Shown one piece after another: positions 45,466 through 55,788 of a stretch of 64,000 nt of DNA. This DNA is from Tupaia tana (taxonomy: Eukaryota; Chordata; Mammalia; Scandentia; Tupaiidae). A program made the position numbers and the translations under genes. Within the stretch, counting starts at the first letter, position 1; each line of letters begins with the position of its first letter. Location of the stretch: NCBI GenBank assembly GCA_026018925.1, contig JAKSZU010000031.1:12328648-12392647 (forward strand), in the 5' to 3' direction. Under the pieces are notes generated by a model, which was not told the origin of the DNA, searched no databases, and saw nothing but the letters and a program-made list of their open reading frames with translations.

Positions 45466-45573
45466 GTCTTCCTCCTGGCGTGGTCCCTGCCATTGTGGCC
45501 ATTGTTGTGGTGGCCGTGGCCATTTTCATCTTTATCGCTTACCGGAAAAAGAAGTTTTGCTTCAAGTAAAATG
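45466..45573 (+). CDS. XG: XG transmembrane exon and stop codon
   Basis: Acceptor CCTCCCACAG|, donor G|GTAAGG, 108 bp, phase 1-1. Encodes LPPGVVPAIVAIVVVAVAIF, then IFIAYRKKKFCFK and TAA at 45567-45569. One hydrophobic helix is followed by a basic stop-transfer (YRKKK), giving a type I protein with a tail of about 8 residues. The P-G-V-x-P-x-I-V start and the AYxKKKxCFK end resemble CD99 more than human XG, whose tail continues past the cysteine. The stop lies four bases before the exon end. The palmitoylatable cysteine of the family is kept. Confidence 0.85.
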
Positions 45574-45639
45574 GTAAGGTGTTGGCTGGACATGCATAGC
45601 TAGAGGGAGAACCATTTTCTTTAGAAAGCAAAAATGGAG

Positions 45640-45795
45640 GGTCTGCAGGTGGTGTGCTGGTTCAAGTCCTGGACCTGGTGGCTTCATTTCTCACTTTCCT
45701 TCTCTTTTGTGCACGCTCTCTCTCTCTGGTCAAATAAAAATAAGTACATAAAATACAGCTAAATAAATTTTTCTTTAAAATAAAAAAAAACAAAA
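45640..45795 (+). mobile_element. SINE-B, plus orientation, in last intron
   Basis: GGGTCTGCAGGTGGTGTGCTGG with an internal head deletion, TTTCTCACTTTCCTTCTC, GGTCAAATAAAAATAAG and an A-rich tail. Confidence 0.75.
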
Positions 45796-45799
45796 CAAA

Positions 45800-46470
45800 A
45801 CAAAAACGGAACCATGGCTGCCATTAAAACAGTGCAAGGTGCTCGAGGTTCCTGGAGTCCCTGCACCTCGGGAAGCAGACCCTCTGGTGTGCATGTCCAC
45901 ATGCCCTGCCGTGGCTGTTGTGGAGACCTTGCAAGTCACTAACTGCTTTGGTGCTCGCGGCCGACTTCTGTCAGGTCTGGGAAGGAGGGGTCACAGGCTG
46001 TAGTGGTTCTCTCTGCTGGGAGCAACCAGAGTCTGATGATTGCTGGAACTTTCTGTTCTGATGCAGAGGAACTTGTGAGTGGCCTTGAAGTGGCCCAGGG
46101 CTGATAGCCGCCTAGGCTTTCTGTTCCCCGAGAGTTAGCTGCCCCTCCTCTGAGCGGTTTGGAAGCCTTGGTTCCCTGCTTCTCTGCCAGCTCTGTGTTA
46201 GAGCAGACACCAAGGCCTTTAAATTCACCCATAAAACACTGTGCTCAACTCTCGGCTGGGGCCGGAGACTCAGAGTGTTAACTCCCCCATGCCCACTAAC
46301 ATAATAAAGACTTCTCCTTTCCTCTCCAGAGTGCTGCATTTCCGTCCCTCAGAATCTAGTTTTCCACAACAATCCAATCTCCGTCATTGGACGTTACCAC
46401 CTTCCAAAGCCAAAACAGGAAACTTTGGGGGACAAACCATCGTCCAAACCATAATAGCCTATTTTATTTT
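45800..46470. other. XG last intron, unique sequence
   Basis: Repeat-poor intronic sequence with moderate GC. Nothing identifiable on either strand. Confidence 0.5.
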
Positions 46471-46474
46471 TGAG

Positions 46475-47299
46475 TGGTTTTGCCTTAGGGCTCATGCACT
46501 CACCAGAGGCAGAGGAAGAGACAGAGACAGTGAGAGGGGAAGTGAGAAATCACACCCCAAGGGGGATGACCACACCACAATCCCTCCTCCTCCACTCTTC
46601 TCCTGGTATTTTGAGCACACACATACACAAGCATGGTGTGATTCTCAAGCCACTCGGTCTGTGGTTGACCATGTGGGAATCCGGTGCCTTAATCTGCATG
46701 TCTCCTGTTGGCTTAGAATTCTCTCTATTATTTTTTAACGTTTTCCATAGGGTGTATGCACTTGCTGGAGAGAGAGAGATAGTGGGAGAGAGAGAGAGAA
46801 ACTGAGAAACCACCTTCCAGGAGGGATAGCCAGTCCCTTCTCCTCCATTCTCTTTCTGAGATTTTGGGCACACATGCATATGTGCCCAGTGTGTTTTCTG
46901 GTCACCAGGTCCAAGACTCAAACTGTGGTTGGCCATGTGGGGTGCAGCTACATTACCCTCCATGCCACCTCCTAGCCCAAGGGATTCTCTATTTTTAAAA
47001 AAATAATATTTATTTCATTGCATTTGTTATTATTATTATTATTATCATCACTATTTTAAATTTGACCAGAGAGAGAAAAGAGAAGCAAGAAAACAAACTG
47101 CCAGGTCCAGGATTTGAAACCATGGTCAGCCATGTGAGAATCTAGCACCTTTAACCACCACACTATCTACTAGCCCCATGAGATTCTCTATTTTTAGTGA
47201 GTTTGGAGGAGAGGTAGAGAAAAGCCTCTCATTTTCACAGACGCATGTGTCTATTTATTTGAGAAAATTTTGCCATAGGGCATTTGCACTGGGCAGAGA

Positions 47300-47338
<39 letters not shown>

Positions 47339-47485
47339 GAAATCACCCCCCAGGAGGGATGGCCATGCTGCAATCGCTTCACCTCCATTCTCCTTCTGGG
47401 GTTTTGGGCACACACACCCGGCATGATTTTCAAGTCGCTGGTCCAAGACTTGAACCTTGCAGTCATCCATGTGAGGTGCAGTATT
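46475..47485 (-). mobile_element. cluster of four minus-strand SINEs
   Basis: SINE-A-like copies at about 46475-46715, 46740-46980 and 47255-47485 and a SINE-B at about 46990-47180. Each shows the GAGAAATCACC or GAGCAAGC body complement and a CCACCTxCTGxCC head complement. A GA run is at 47307-47334. Confidence 0.75.
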
Positions 47486-47591
47486 TTTATTATAGAAATA
47501 GAGCCACTCGTGTCTGGAACTCTGAGGAAGTTGTGCTCGCAAGTGTGTGGGGGAACCAGGAATGACTCTGTTTTCTCTCTTCTCTGTACAG

Positions 47592-47870
47592 TTTAATGTG
47601 CTCTCGTAGAGAAGTAGAAGATGGCTTACCAGCAAGAGCCAAGTGTTTGCAGCAGGGTCCAAACACCTCCCCAGATCAACCCCTCCAGAGTCCCCTGGCC
47701 TGGACCTACAGACCCATCACGTCTTGTTTGAACCCATCCAAAATGTCCTTAGTAGCACTGACCATTTTATCTAATGGAGTAAGCCTTTAACCTGTTTTTA
47801 TGAAACATTCCTTTCATGCATTGTGATTTTTTTTTATATGAGACTAATAAAAAGAAATTAGAAACCAAAC
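47592..47870 (+). other. XG: XG 3'UTR exon
   Basis: Acceptor TTCTCTGTACAG|. The reading frame is already closed in the previous exon, so this is noncoding. It contains GAAGTAGAAGATGGC, also seen in related form in the 3' exon at 56468. It ends after AATAAA at 47846-47851. Confidence 0.7.
47846..47851 (+). terminator. poly(A) signal of XG
   Basis: AATAAA in AGACTAATAAAAAGAAATT, with a cleavage site expected about 15-25 bases downstream in a region followed by a GT-rich element (TTATGTGTGTTGCC). Confidence 0.7.
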
Positions 47871-47929
47871 ACTTGTTGACTTATGTGTGTTGCCATTGGG
47901 TGGTTTTCTTGTTTGTTTGTTTATTTTTG

Positions 47930-48405
47930 CTATAGATTTTTGCTATAGAGCGTGTGTGCTCACCAGAGACAGAAAAAGACAGAAAGTGAGAACTCACCCC
48001 CACAGGGGGATGGCCAAGCCACAATCTCTTCTCCAGGCTCCTCTCGGGATTTTGGGCACACAAGCACACACGCCTGATGTGCGTTTGAAGCCACCAGGTC
48101 TGGTACTCGAACCATGGTCAACTATATCCAGCGACATAGCCATTGTATCATCTGCTGGTCCTTATATTTCTTTGTTTTATATTTGCCAGAGAGCATAAGC
48201 ACTCACCAAGAGAGAGATAGAGAGGGAAAGTGAGAAATCACCCCCCCACACACACAGTCCATGCCACAGTATTCTCCTGGGATTTTTGGACATGCATGCA
48301 CATGTGCTAGGCATGATTTTCAAACTGCCGGGTCCAGGACTCGAACTGTGAAGTTGACCATGTGAGATCCAACCTTCTTAACCTCCACGCCACCTGCTGG
48401 CCCTA
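47930..48405 (-). mobile_element. two minus-strand SINEs
   Basis: SINE-A at about 47930-48163 (TTTTTGCTATAGAGCGTGTG, head complement CATCTGCTGGTCC) and a second at about 48170-48405 (head complement GCCACCTGCTGGCCC). They lie just past the XG poly(A) site. Confidence 0.75.
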
Positions 48406-48800
48406 CCATAGGGTAAATTTTAAAGAAGGTTCTGGAAACACGTGGTATGGATTTTCAATTCCCTTTCCTGGGGAGCTTTGGCACAGATTTCCCACCTATG
48501 TTCTAAGTCTTTGTTTCCTTTCCACACCTTTCTGCATCTGCCTTCCCATGGGGACGCACACACCATCTATGTGGAGATGCTTTTGTATCCAGGTTCTGCC
48601 CTCCATCTAGCCACTCCCTGTTTCCAGACACTCTCCTCCACTACGATAACCCCTTGTACCTGGGTATTCCCTGCCTCTAAGTAAGCCCTCCACCTAGATC
48701 TTCTCTCGAACCTTGGTATCTCTTCAACCCCGACATGCCCTTTCACCCAGATGCTTCCTTATATTCTCATGGCTTTCCTGTGGATTGAATTCCACTGATT
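48406..48800. other. unique intergenic stretch
   Basis: CT-rich sequence with an irregular internal repetition (CCACCTAGAT, CCCTTTCACCCAGATGC). No gene supported. Confidence 0.4.
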
Positions 48801-48824
48801 TTTTTGTTTGTTTGTCTGTTTTTT

Positions 48825-49080
48825 GTTTTTAGAGAGATTTTTGCCATACGGCACATGTGCTCCCCAGAAAGACAGAGAAAAACTGAGACAGAAAGCGAGA
48901 AATCACCCTGTAGGGGGAAATGAGCACCCCTCAATCCCTTTTCCTCCATCCTCCTCTCAGGATTTGGGCATGACACTCACACCAGCCTGATTTTTAAGCC
49001 ACCAGGTCGAGGATTCAAACTGCAGTCAACTTCATGGGAGTCCAGCCACATAAACATTATGCCATCTGTGGTCTCTGCCA
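48825..49080 (-). mobile_element. SINE-A, minus orientation
   Basis: GATTTTTGCCATACGGCACATG, AAAGCGAGAAATCACCC and a degenerate head complement. Confidence 0.8.
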
Positions 49081-49369
49081 TAGACTTTTTATTTTTTTAT
49101 TTTATTTTTTCCTTCTTTATTATTATCATTTTTTATACATTCAATCACTGCACATCATTTAGATTTTAAAGAGATTTTACCCAGAATGATGTACACCTCA
49201 GTCCAGCCCAGTTGAGAATACTACATACCTCCTCAGTCTGTCCCTCTCTGTTCAAATTTAAAAAAAAAAAAGAATAAGTAAATTTAAATAAAATAATTCT
49301 TTTTTTAAAAATCGAGAAATTTTAACAACACGCCACTTGCTGGCTTTCCAGTTTTGTTTTTGTTTTTGT

Positions 49370-50165
49370 TTTTGCTGTTTTTTATTCTCAAGGTCTTCCT
49401 GCTGGTGGCTAAGTCGTTGTTTTATTCAGACGATGGTAATCTATAAAGATAGCAAGATTAGAATATGAGATGGAAACGAGAAATCAAAAGTTACTTGATG
49501 AACTCCTTGGGCAGGGTACTCCTAAGTGAGCCATCACTACCATGCCACCTGTTGGCCTGAGCACTTAATTCCCGGTTAAGACTGAGTAGTATTTCACTGA
49601 GCAGTATTTCACCTTTAACGATGCATTGTGGTCCTTTACCCATAGAAGTCACCTCGGGTAAACCGAAGCAACCCCAGACCGGACATGTCGGCAACGGCGG
49701 AAGTAAGTGCCCTACATGTGTGGCTACACCCTCAGTTAGGATCGATGGTGCTCACCTTTTATTTCCTAGGAGTTGTCCACAGAAAGAACCAACTCTGCAA
49801 AGTAGAAATTATTGAGGTTTATTTCTAAGCATGAATTTGAGTGATCTAGGCCCGGAGAAGTAACAGGCATGCCTCTCTTCAAGGCAGCTAGGTACAGGGT
49901 TTCCTTCTATTCAATTTAGAGAGTGAGAGAGCAAGTTCACAATTTACTGAAAAGCTTTCCATTGGTCTTGCCAAAATGGCTGGCTATGTAGTATCATGGA
50001 CTTGGAAAGTGAGGTCTGTGTTTTGGAAAGGGATTTCTAAAGCGTGTACTCTAACAGAGATAAGGGGGCTGGTATACAGTCACAAGATACTGTCTCAAGG
50101 ACAGGATGTTGGAAGAGACCTGTTATTAGTGAGTCAAAATGGTCTGTTAATGATCGTGGGCATGA
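49370..50165. repeat. segmental copy of the 23.44-24.31 kb array unit
   Basis: Direct copy including upstream intron (AGGTCTTCCTGCTGGTGGC), exon and downstream intron (TTTCCATTGGTCTTGCCAA). It lies beyond the poly(A) site of the main XG gene. Confidence 0.85.
49646..49702 (+). CDS. second XG-like cluster, 57-bp exon
   Basis: Acceptor TTACCCATAG| and donor A|GTAAGTG, phase 1-1. Encodes VTSGKPKQPQTGHVGNGG after the split codon, 17 of 18 positions aligning with the exon at 23704 being identical or similar. Frame and splice sites are intact although it lies outside the main gene. No signal-peptide exon precedes it between 47.9 kb and here, so it may be unused, joined by read-through from XG, or driven by an unseen promoter. 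Confidence 0.5.
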
Positions 50166-50169
50166 TCCA

Positions 50170-50620
50170 TTCTTTTCTTTTTTCTTTTTTTTGGAGAAGT
50201 TTTTGCTATAGGGAAAATGCACTAGCCAAAAAAGACAGAAAGAGACAGATAGACAGCGAGAAATCAGCCCCCATGGTGGGATGGCCAGGCTACAATCCCT
50301 TCTCCTCCATTCTCCTCTCAGGATCTTGGGCATGCATGGATTCATGCCTCTGGTAAGATCATCAAACCTGGGACTGGACCAGCAGATGGCATAATGGTTT
50401 TCTCACTGGAGTTCCTCAGTGTTGACCATGGTTCTAGTACTAAATCCGATGGCTTACAACTCACAATGGGTGCGTGTGCATGCATATTCCAGATCCCAAT
50501 AGGAAAATGGAGGAGAAGGGATTGTGGTGTGGCTGTTCCCCCTTGGGTGAGATTTCTCACTTTCTGTCTCTTCCTCTGGCAAGCACATGCACCATATAGC
50601 AAAAATGTCTTGAAGAAGAA
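50170..50620. mobile_element. head-to-head SINE-A pair replacing an exon copy
   Basis: Minus-strand SINE-A at about 50185-50372 meets a plus-strand SINE-A at about 50376-50617. Directly after the second, AGAACATCAAGCCTTTGGG matches the intron just past the donor of the exon at 36706, but the exon itself is gone. Confidence 0.75.
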
Positions 50621-50860
50621 AGAACATCAAGCCTTTGGGTCATCAGTGTACACTGTGCAGGGTGATAGTCATGTCAGCTGATGGAATCATTTTAGATTAC
50701 CACGTGTTTTTTGCTGACTCTCTTACAAGGAAATTCCAGTGTTCAAGCAGTGGAATACATAGTTTTCAAAGAGCTACTTTTGGCTTGAGTTTGATGTTTA
50801 GTTGTTTTTATCTTATTTTATTTATTTATTTAGATTTCTTGCTATATAGTGCTTATGCGT
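50621..50860. repeat. direct copy of the intron following exon 36706
   Basis: GTCATGTCAGCTGATGGAATCA, AAGGAAATTCCAGTG and GTGGAATACATAGTTTTC match 36790-36960 and the inverted copy at 37983-38112. Confidence 0.85.
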
Positions 50861-51300
50861 GGTGGGGCCAGAGAGAAAGTGAAAAATCCCCCCCCAAGTG
50901 GGATAGCCATGCTATAATCCCTTCTCTTCCATTCTTCTGTTGGGATTTGGGGCATGAATGCACACATGCCTGCTGTGATTTTCATGCGTAGGTCTGGGAT
51001 TCAAACTGTGGAGTTGGCCATATTGGATCTGATGATTTATTTTTTTTTACAGAGAGGGATTTTTGCTATAGATCACATGCACTTGCCAGAGAGACAGAGA
51101 GAGACACACACAGAGAGAAACTGAGAAATCACCCCCCCCCCCCAAGAGGATGACCATGCTGTAATCCTTTCTCTTCTTTTCTCCGTGTGGGATTTTGGTT
51201 ACATGCACCAGTGTGAGTTTTAAGCCTTCAGATCTGGAATTCAAACCACAGTGGTCCATGTGGGAGTCCAGGGCCTTAACCTCTTGCCACCTACTGGCTC
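50815..51300 (-). mobile_element. two minus-strand SINEs
   Basis: About 50815-51035 (TTCTTGCTATATAGTGC, shared with 36955) and 51045-51300 (TTTTTGCTATAGATCACATGC, head complement CCACCTACTGGCTCC). Confidence 0.75.
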
Positions 51301-51355
51301 CATGGATTCCTGTTTTAATAGTTCATAATATTCATGATAAAGAGTGCATGCAGGA

Positions 51356-51620
51356 GGGACCAGCAGTTAGCGTAATGGCTATGTCGCTGGACTCCCACGT
51401 AGTCGACCACGGTTTGCGTCCTGGACCCGGTGGCTTAGACTCACGCCGGGCGCGTGTGCGTGCATGCCCAAGATCCCGAGAGGAGAATGGAGGAAAAGGG
51501 ATTGCGGCGTGGCCATCCCCCCTGGAGGGTGATTTCCTGCTTTCTGTCTCTCTGTCTCTCTCTGTCTGTCTGGCGAGCGCACGCGCCCTATAGCAAAAAC
51601 CTCTCCAAAAAAAAAAAAAA
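51356..51620 (+). mobile_element. SINE-A, plus orientation, young
   Basis: Flanked by AAGAGTGCATGCAGGAG on both sides (about 51339 and 51621), an exact duplication. The A box is intact and the B box has one change (GGTTTGCGTCC). Confidence 0.95.
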
Positions 51621-51866
51621 AAGAGTGCATGCAGGAGAAAGAAAGATAGAGAAAGAAAGAGAGAGAGAGAGAGGAAGGGAGCACCCTCAACAGGGTCTCC
51701 CCCCACTGCGGTTGCCTCCCTTTCTCCAGCTCTCCATCTTACCAGGATCTTGGGCATACATGCTCAGGGTCACGGTATGTATCAGATCACCTGGGCTGGG
51801 GATTTGAACCCACAGTCAGCCACATGGCTTCCAGCACTGACTATGTATTTCAGGGTACTACCGACC

Positions 51867-51984
51867 ATGCCCCTGAAGCTGGGCTTGCTTTTGATTCTAA
51901 TAATGTTTTGCCTTCGTTCCAAGATGCCAAAACGCCTTCCCAATGGTTCCAGTGTGACCAATGACACTGTGTTTTCATTTCCAG
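51867..51984 (+). CDS. possible alternative start exon with signal-like N-terminus
   Basis: ATG in ACCATGC opens MPLKLGLLLILIMFCLRSK, a short basic-hydrophobic start typical of a signal peptide. It stays open for 39 codons straight into the XG/CD99-like exon at 51985 in the correct frame. Upstream, TGTATTTCAG at 51853 could be an acceptor. A fortuitous open intron is equally possible. The region has sequons N-G-S and N-D-T. Confidence 0.25.
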
Positions 51985-52038
51985 GAGGTAGCTTTTCAGA
52001 CAACAAACTTGTGGAAGCTGTTCTAGGTGAAGAAGGAG
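51985..52038 (+). CDS. second XG/CD99-like cluster, 54-bp exon
   Basis: Acceptor TTTCATTTCCAG| and donor G|GTAAAGT, phase 1-1. Encodes GGSFSDNKLVEAVLGEEGG with flanks. This parallels the conserved CD99 segment GSFSDADLADG and the XG segment GGYFNDVDRDDG. It is the family's second acidic F-x-D motif, for which I found no exon in the main gene. Frame and splice sites are intact. Confidence 0.65.
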
Positions 52039-52359
52039 GTAAAGTCATCCCGTCTCCTGTCTCTTTTCCTCCTCCATCCTGTAATGCCTGCCTATCCCAC
52101 TGAATCACAGACCTAGCCCCCTGTGAAGTCACATGGTAGAAATCTCTTTGGGAGCTCCTCCGTGCACAGACGCTGCAGGGGTGTGGAGGGTGCAGTCTAC
52201 CCCCTAGAGGAGGGCCGACCCCAGTACACGTAGGTTATTCCAGGTTCTGTTCTGATCACACCCTGGGCATGTCCTTGTACATTACAATGGGTACCCCCAA
52301 CTATCATTCCCTAAGGCGGTTTCCTATAAGTGGGATTTCTTTTCTTCTTATTATTTTTA

Positions 52360-52600
52360 ATTTTTAGGCTTTTGCTATAGGGTGTATGCACTCGCCAAAG
52401 AGAGACAGAGAGAAACAGAGAGAAGGAAAGTGAGAAATCTACCCTGGAGGAGATAGCCACGCTGCAATCCCTTCTCCTTTAGTCTGCTCTTGGGATTTTG
52501 AGCATGCACACACAAGCTACCAGGTTTAGGACTCACGCCACGCAGTCAGCCATGTGGGCTCCCAGTGCCTTAACCTCCACTCCAACCGACGGGCCGAAGG
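52360..52600 (-). mobile_element. SINE-A, minus orientation
   Basis: GCTTTTGCTATAGGGTGTATGC, AAAGTGAGAAATCTACC and a degenerate head complement. Confidence 0.75.
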
Positions 52601-53047
52601 TGAGATTTCTTAAAGGATTCCTCACTTTTAAATCCTGTGGTGGGTCGCTAAAGTGCTTTCCGGAGTTTCGCAATTATTTACGAGCCTACTTCTCATTTAA
52701 GAGAATGCTGGTTCGTTTCCGGCTGGTCCCTGTTCAACACTATTTAAACTATTCTCATTTATAACTCGTGGATGGCTAGATTGTTGCTAAGGAGCATGGA
52801 CTGATTGGTGAGTTTCCTAAGGATTATAAATCTCTGCATCACTTAGGGACTTATCTGAGATGCTCTGCCTCAGTAGCCTCCTCCTGAGCTCACAACGTTC
52901 TGAGTCTTGGTGACCGCAGGCTTCTTGGGGCTTTGCAAAAGATCAATAACTGATAACCAGCTGTAACTTCCATGGTTTTTTAGTGGAATCTGCATCTGTC
53001 TATGTTATTGAAGGTCAGCTCACTTAACAAGTCTCGTTCTTCTGCAG

Positions 53048-53092
53048 ACGGTGGCGATGGTGGTGGAAGCCAATGGAATGAGGGCGAAGACG
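53048..53092 (+). CDS. second XG/CD99-like cluster, 45-bp exon
   Basis: Acceptor TCTTCTGCAG| and donor G|GTACGTA, phase 1-1. Encodes DGGDGGGSQWNEGEDG with flanks, paralleling the CD99 segment SDGGGSHRKEGEEA immediately before its membrane helix. No transmembrane exon follows before the 3' exon at 56468. The tryptophan is unusual for this low-complexity region. Confidence 0.65.
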
Positions 53093-53329
53093 GTACGTAC
53101 CTGGTTTCTGAAGACTTTCTTTTGGCCCTGTGAGCTTGCTGCTGGGAGGAGGGAGGAAGACGGGGAGACCTCACTCACAGCCCGGCATCTCCCTGGTAAA
53201 GACGGTGTCTGGAGCGTGATCGAACACATGACGTGCTCCCCACCATGTCACGGCTGCAGTCCCCCCAACACTCTCAGCCACAGAGCAGGTGGCCCTATGA
53301 CTCACTTTTTCTTTCTTTTTTTTTTTAAT

Positions 53330-53775
53330 AATTATTTATTTAATTTTACTGTTATTATTATTATTATTATTGGGAGAGATTTTTGCTATAGGGTACGTGT
53401 GCTTGCCAGAGACACAGAGAGAGACAGAAAGCAACAAATCACCCCCAGGGGGTTGGCCACGCTGCAATCCCATCTCCTCCATTCTCCTCTCAGGATTTGG
53501 GGCACCCATGCACATGTGCCTGGTGTGAGTTTCAAGCCACCAGGTCCAGGATTTGAATTGCAGTTGGCTACATGGGAATCCAGTGATGTAGTCATTACAC
53601 CATCTGCTGCTCCTTACTATTATTATTTTTTAGATTTGCTACAGGGCTTGTGCAACTCACGAGAGAGAGACAAACAGAAACAGAGAGAAAGCAAGCCACC
53701 AGGTCCAGGACTCGAACTGCGGTCGGCCATGTGGGAGCCCAGCACCTTAAACGCTGCACCACCTGCTGGCCCTGT
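53330..53775 (-). mobile_element. SINE-A then SINE-B, both minus orientation
   Basis: SINE-A at about 53365-53618 (TTTTTGCTATAGGGTACGTG) and SINE-B at about 53619-53775 (head complement GCACCACCTGCTGGCCC). Confidence 0.8.
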
Positions 53776-53831
53776 GCCCCACTTTCTGTTTGGTCAACTG
53801 CCTGAACTGCTGTGGCCTGTGAGTGGCATTT

Positions 53832-54106
53832 TTTTTTTTTTTTTTTTTTTTGAGAGAGGTTTTTCGCTATAGGGCGCGTGCGCTCGCCAGACAGACAGAG
53901 AGAGACAGAGAGACAGAAAGCGAGAAATCACCCCCCAGGGGGGATGGTCACGCCGCAATCCCTTCTCCTCCATTCTCCTCTCGGGATCTTGGGCACGCAC
54001 GCACACGCGCCCGGCGTGAGTTGTAAGCCACCGGGTCCAAGACGCGAACCGCGGTCGACTACGTGGGAGTCCAGCGACATAGCCATTACGCTAACTGCTG
54101 GTTCCC
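53832..54106 (-). mobile_element. SINE-A, minus orientation, young
   Basis: Flanked by GTGAGTGGCATTTTT on both sides. GCGCGTGCGCTCGCCAGACAG and CCCCCCAGGGGGGATGG are near-consensus, as is CCGCGGTCGACTACGTGGGAG. Confidence 0.95.
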
Positions 54107-54284
54107 GTGAGTGGCATTTTTGACGCTCTATCTCGTCCCTCGGGCCCCCAAGAAGTTCCGCTCCTGTATACGGAGTCAGGGTTCCTGTTACACTGGGACG
54201 TGGGTTCCACCTGCCCTCGGAAAAGAAATGATGACGTTGCAGCTTTGAGCGTGACTTCTTCCCCGCTATTCTAACACTCATCCT

Positions 54285-54545
54285 TGGGGCCAGCAGGAGG
54301 CATGGTGGTTAAGGTGCTGGACTCCCACATGCTTGATTATGGTTCAAGTCCCAGACCTGGTGACTTGAAACTCACACTGGGCACGTGTGTGTGCATGTTC
54401 AAAATCCCAAGAGGAGAATGGTGGAGAAGGGATTGCAGTGAGCCCATCTCTCCCCGGGGGGGCGGAGGGGTGATTTCTTGCTTTCTGTCTGTCTGTCTCT
54501 GTCTCCCTGGGGAGCGTGCACATCCTATAAAAATCTCTCATACCA
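54285..54545 (+). mobile_element. SINE-A, plus orientation, older
   Basis: GGGGCCAGCAGGAGGCATGGTGG head, GGTTCAAGTCCCAGACC, GATTTCTTGCTTTCTGTC and CATCCTATAAAAATCTCTC. Confidence 0.8.
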
Positions 54546-54599
54546 AGAGAAGTTCCTTGATGATGCGTGTTATGAAACCACCACGTGTGAATTCCCAAA

Positions 54600-55130
54600 C
54601 CTGTCTGCACTGGGACGACCGCATCCTTTAATTCCATTTTCCGCGTGTGTCGTGCAAGTCCCCGCGTCCCGTTGGTCGTGGTGTTCTGAGCAAGCAAGCG
54701 TTGGCTGCCGTGTCCCGGGTGAACGTGCACGCTTCCTCACAGGCAGGAAGTGCCATGCCTGGTGGTGGGGGAAGCCTCACCAGGTTACCTCTGTGTGGCA
54801 GGCGTGGGCACGTGGGGCTGCTGCTGGCGTGGGCTTGCCTCTGTGTCTTGGGTTTTAGGGCGCGTGGCTGCCGGGGCCCGCCTGGGGACGCTCATGGTGC
54901 AGCCTGGCTGTCCCCAAGGAGCTGGGCTGCAGGCCTTTGCTGGGAGGTGTCTGTGTCACCATCCATGCAGGGCTGGTCCTGCGGCTGGTGGGGCTGATCC
55001 TGTGGCCGGGGCTCAGCCACGTCCCAGCAGGGCGCAGCTTCCCGGGTCTCTGGGGAAATGAGCTCCTGGACAGTCCTGCAGCCTCCCCTCTCCCCGCACC
55101 TCACCTCTGTTTCCTGCTCTGCCCTGGGGT
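54600..55130. other. GC-rich unique sequence
   Basis: CpG-containing sequence with overlapping open frames of 100-134 codons in several frames, expected from low stop density in GC-rich DNA. No recognisable protein. GGGCTGGGCTGCAGGCC-type internal repetition is irregular. Confidence 0.4.
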
Positions 55131-55134
55131 GCCT

Positions 55135-55455
55135 TTCTCGTCCCCACCTCCCCGGCTCTTTCCTCCTTCTCTCCTCCCCCTTCCCTCTCCCTCCCTCCCT
55201 CCTCTCTTCCTCTCTCTCTGCTTCCTGCCCCCCCTCTTCCCTCCCCCTCCCTTCTTCCCTTCCTTCCCCCTCCCTTATTTCCGTCAGTCATCTCTTCCTT
55301 CTCTTTCTTTTCTCCATTTCTTCCTGCTCTAACTCCCCGTCTTTCCTTCTTTCGTTTTTCCTTCTTTCTCTCCTCCATCCCTCCTTTTCCCCTCCCTCCC
55401 TCCCTCCTCCTTTCATTGCCTTTCCCTCCCTCTCTTCCTTCTTTTCTTTTCTTTT
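55135..55455. repeat. polypyrimidine C/T tract, irregular
   Basis: About 320 bp of CCCTCC, CTTCC and TTTCC runs on the + strand. Not a clean tandem repeat. Confidence 0.85.
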
Positions 55456-55530
55456 TTTATAATAAAATGATTTATTTAAAAATGGTAAATATTAGTGTAC
55501 ATGGAAAGTATATAAACATTGTAGAACTCA

Positions 55531-55788
55531 TTTTTTTTTGGAGAGGTTTTTGCTATAGGGCCCGTGCGCTCACCAGAAAGACAGAGAGAGACAGAGAGAC
55601 AGAAAGCGAGAAATCACCCCCCAGGGGGGATGGTCACACCGCAATCCCTTCTCCATTCTCCTCTCGGGATCTTGGGCACGCACGCACACGCGCCCAGCGT
55701 GAGTTTAAGCCACCGGGTCCGGGATTCGAACCGCGGTCGACTACGTGGGAGTCCAGCGACATAGCCATGGCGGTAACTGCTGGTCCCC
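55531..55788 (-). mobile_element. SINE-A, minus orientation, young
   Basis: Near-consensus body (AAAGCGAGAAATCACCCCCC) and head complement (CGCGGTCGACTACGTGGGAG). No obvious target duplication was read. Confidence 0.9.

Larger units (their letters stand above)
6671..47872 (+). other. XG: XG-type gene, whole transcription unit (span)
   Basis: Span of the primary gene from start codon to predicted poly(A) site. The exons I regard as intact are 6671-6731, 15750-15791, 19134-19190, 23704-23760, 26549-26605, 28335-28391, 31094-31150, 33547-33666 (extended), 36706-36762, 40971-41015, 42348-42392, 43339-43383, 45466-45573 and 47592-about 47870. Coding lengths sum to 804 bases, a multiple of three, predicting about 267 residues. 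Every internal junction is phase 1 and none creates a stop. Human XG is about 180 residues, so this ectodomain is longer. Family knowledge: XG and CD99 are type I, heavily O-glycosylated surface proteins in adhesion and leukocyte migration. Exon usage is inferred and needs RNA data. Confidence 0.7.

Noticed and set aside
51356..51620. Recurrent open frame starting MAMSLDSHVVDRG, also at 27100, 29759, 44810, 60266 and others
   Set aside because: It is the SINE-A body read in one frame; it appears at every copy and is not a gene.
54647..55462. Overlapping frames of 100-134 codons
   Set aside because: GC-rich and polypyrimidine DNA has few stops. No resemblance to a known family and no shared splice signals.
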